The translations under genes and the position numbers were made by a program. The notes beneath the pieces were generated by a model. That model worked only from the letters and a program-made list of their open reading frames with translations. It did no database searches and was not told where the DNA came from. From Candidatus Sulfotelmatobacter sp. (GTDB lineage Bacteria > Acidobacteriota > Terriglobia > Terriglobales > Acidobacteriaceae), in contig JASICF010000218.1 of assembly GCA_030044775.1 (NCBI GenBank), positions 1 to 14,429 of the forward strand: DNA of 14,429 nucleotides. Reading direction: 5' to 3'. Below, piece by piece: positions 14,067-14,429 of this stretch; positions within the stretch are counted from its first letter, which is position 1; the number at the start of each line of letters is the position of its first letter.

Positions 14067-14267
14067 GGCCGATCTAAGTTACTCTCACAAGGCTTGCCGG
14101 TTGTCACGCCGATGTCAGGGCGGTGTGAATTGTTGGTAAACGGTCCTGTTAGCTGAATCTTCCATTTCATGTAAAAAGATTTATTGCACGCGCCCTACAA
14201 CCTCACCCCATTTATTGACGGAACCCCCGCCGCAATTCAACACAGCCGCAAATAACACATTGCAATT

Positions 14268-14310
14268 CTGAGCGAAGCGCATGCGAATGCATGCGCGAGT
14301 CGAAGAATCC
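14268..14310 (+). repeat. Dispersed CTGAG..GAGTCGAAG element, copy 2, with perfect hairpin
   Basis: ctgagcgaag is followed by the perfect hairpin gcgcatgc-gaat-gcatgcgc (14277-14296) and then gagtcgaagaatcc. The outer halves match copy 1 at 9832-9855. The hairpin has an 8-bp stem and a 4-nt loop. Confidence 0.55.
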
Positions 14311-14429
14311 CTGCAAGCAAAAGCGCCTTCCTACGGTAAGCCACTCCGGGGTTCAATTGGCGGGCCGAAGCAACGTTGCCCCTCTTGTCGCGCTCTTGAC
14401 GACTGCGGGATTCCAAACCATGAATCCCC

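Larger units (their letters stand above)
14052..14429. other. Stretch without a supported gene at the right edge
   Basis: Upstream region of the delta-60 gene. It contains an AT-rich patch (about 14158-14185), a dispersed hairpin repeat (14268-14310) and a 10-bp palindrome gcaacgttgc (14370-14379). An ATG at 14420 has too little sequence after it and no ribosome binding site. I see no clear promoter boxes. Confidence 0.6.

Noticed and set aside
13029..14156. A 375-codon open frame on the plus strand opposite the delta-60 gene
   Set aside because: The minus strand carries the signal peptide, ribosome binding site and seven repeats; the plus frame has basic, low-complexity sequence and no start signal.
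14420..14429. ATG near the right edge as the start of another gene
   Set aside because: Only three codons are visible and no ribosome binding site precedes it.

Overview
The window looks like a stretch of an Acidobacteriota chromosome (Terriglobia/Koribacter-like). This is inferred from family content, not from a marker gene. The signs are a secreted protein with a He_PIG-type Ig fold, a lipoprotein built from four G/S/T-rich beta repeats, a delta-60 repeat protein, a small secreted PstS-like domain, and short dispersed repeats between genes (CAGTGRG heptads and CTGAG..GAGTCGAAG elements). Base composition is moderately GC-rich. No phage, transposase, CRISPR, tRNA or rRNA gene was found.

Positions 1-5467 hold a minus-strand heavy-metal efflux operon, read right to left. 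It starts with a small two-helix membrane protein (5467-5048), followed after a 164-bp gap containing a hairpin by czcC-like outer-membrane factor (4883-3528), czcB-like periplasmic adaptor lipoprotein (3531-2392) and czcA-like RND pump (from 2395 past the left edge). The three czc genes overlap by 4 bp at each junction. The pump keeps the Asp/Asp/Glu triad in TM4 that is typical of divalent-cation (Co/Zn/Cd/Ni) exporters. The czcB start is preceded by an unusually long Shine-Dalgarno match.

Positions 5681-9105 hold three probable envelope proteins: a He_PIG-fold secreted protein on the minus strand, a divergent four-repeat lipoprotein on the plus strand closed by a textbook intrinsic terminator, and a short secreted periplasmic-binding-protein-like domain. 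Between and after them are an imperfect long inverted repeat (8403-8466) and a heptanucleotide array (9111-9159).

Positions 9239-12555 hold a small PilZ-domain protein whose second c-di-GMP motif is degenerate, then a 356-bp non-coding stretch full of inverted and dispersed repeats, then an 857-residue soluble hybrid histidine kinase (PAS-GAF-PAS-HisKA-HATPase-REC) that resembles CckA in its catalytic core. Both are signalling proteins, but nothing shows that they work together.

Positions 12807-14051 hold a minus-strand secreted delta-60 repeat protein with seven units and a strong ribosome binding site. The last 378 bp have no supported gene but contain another dispersed repeat with a perfect hairpin. 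No complete new defence or metabolic system is visible. The least-described items are the small membrane protein leading the czc operon, the four-repeat lipoprotein family, the degenerate PilZ protein and the intergenic repeats.
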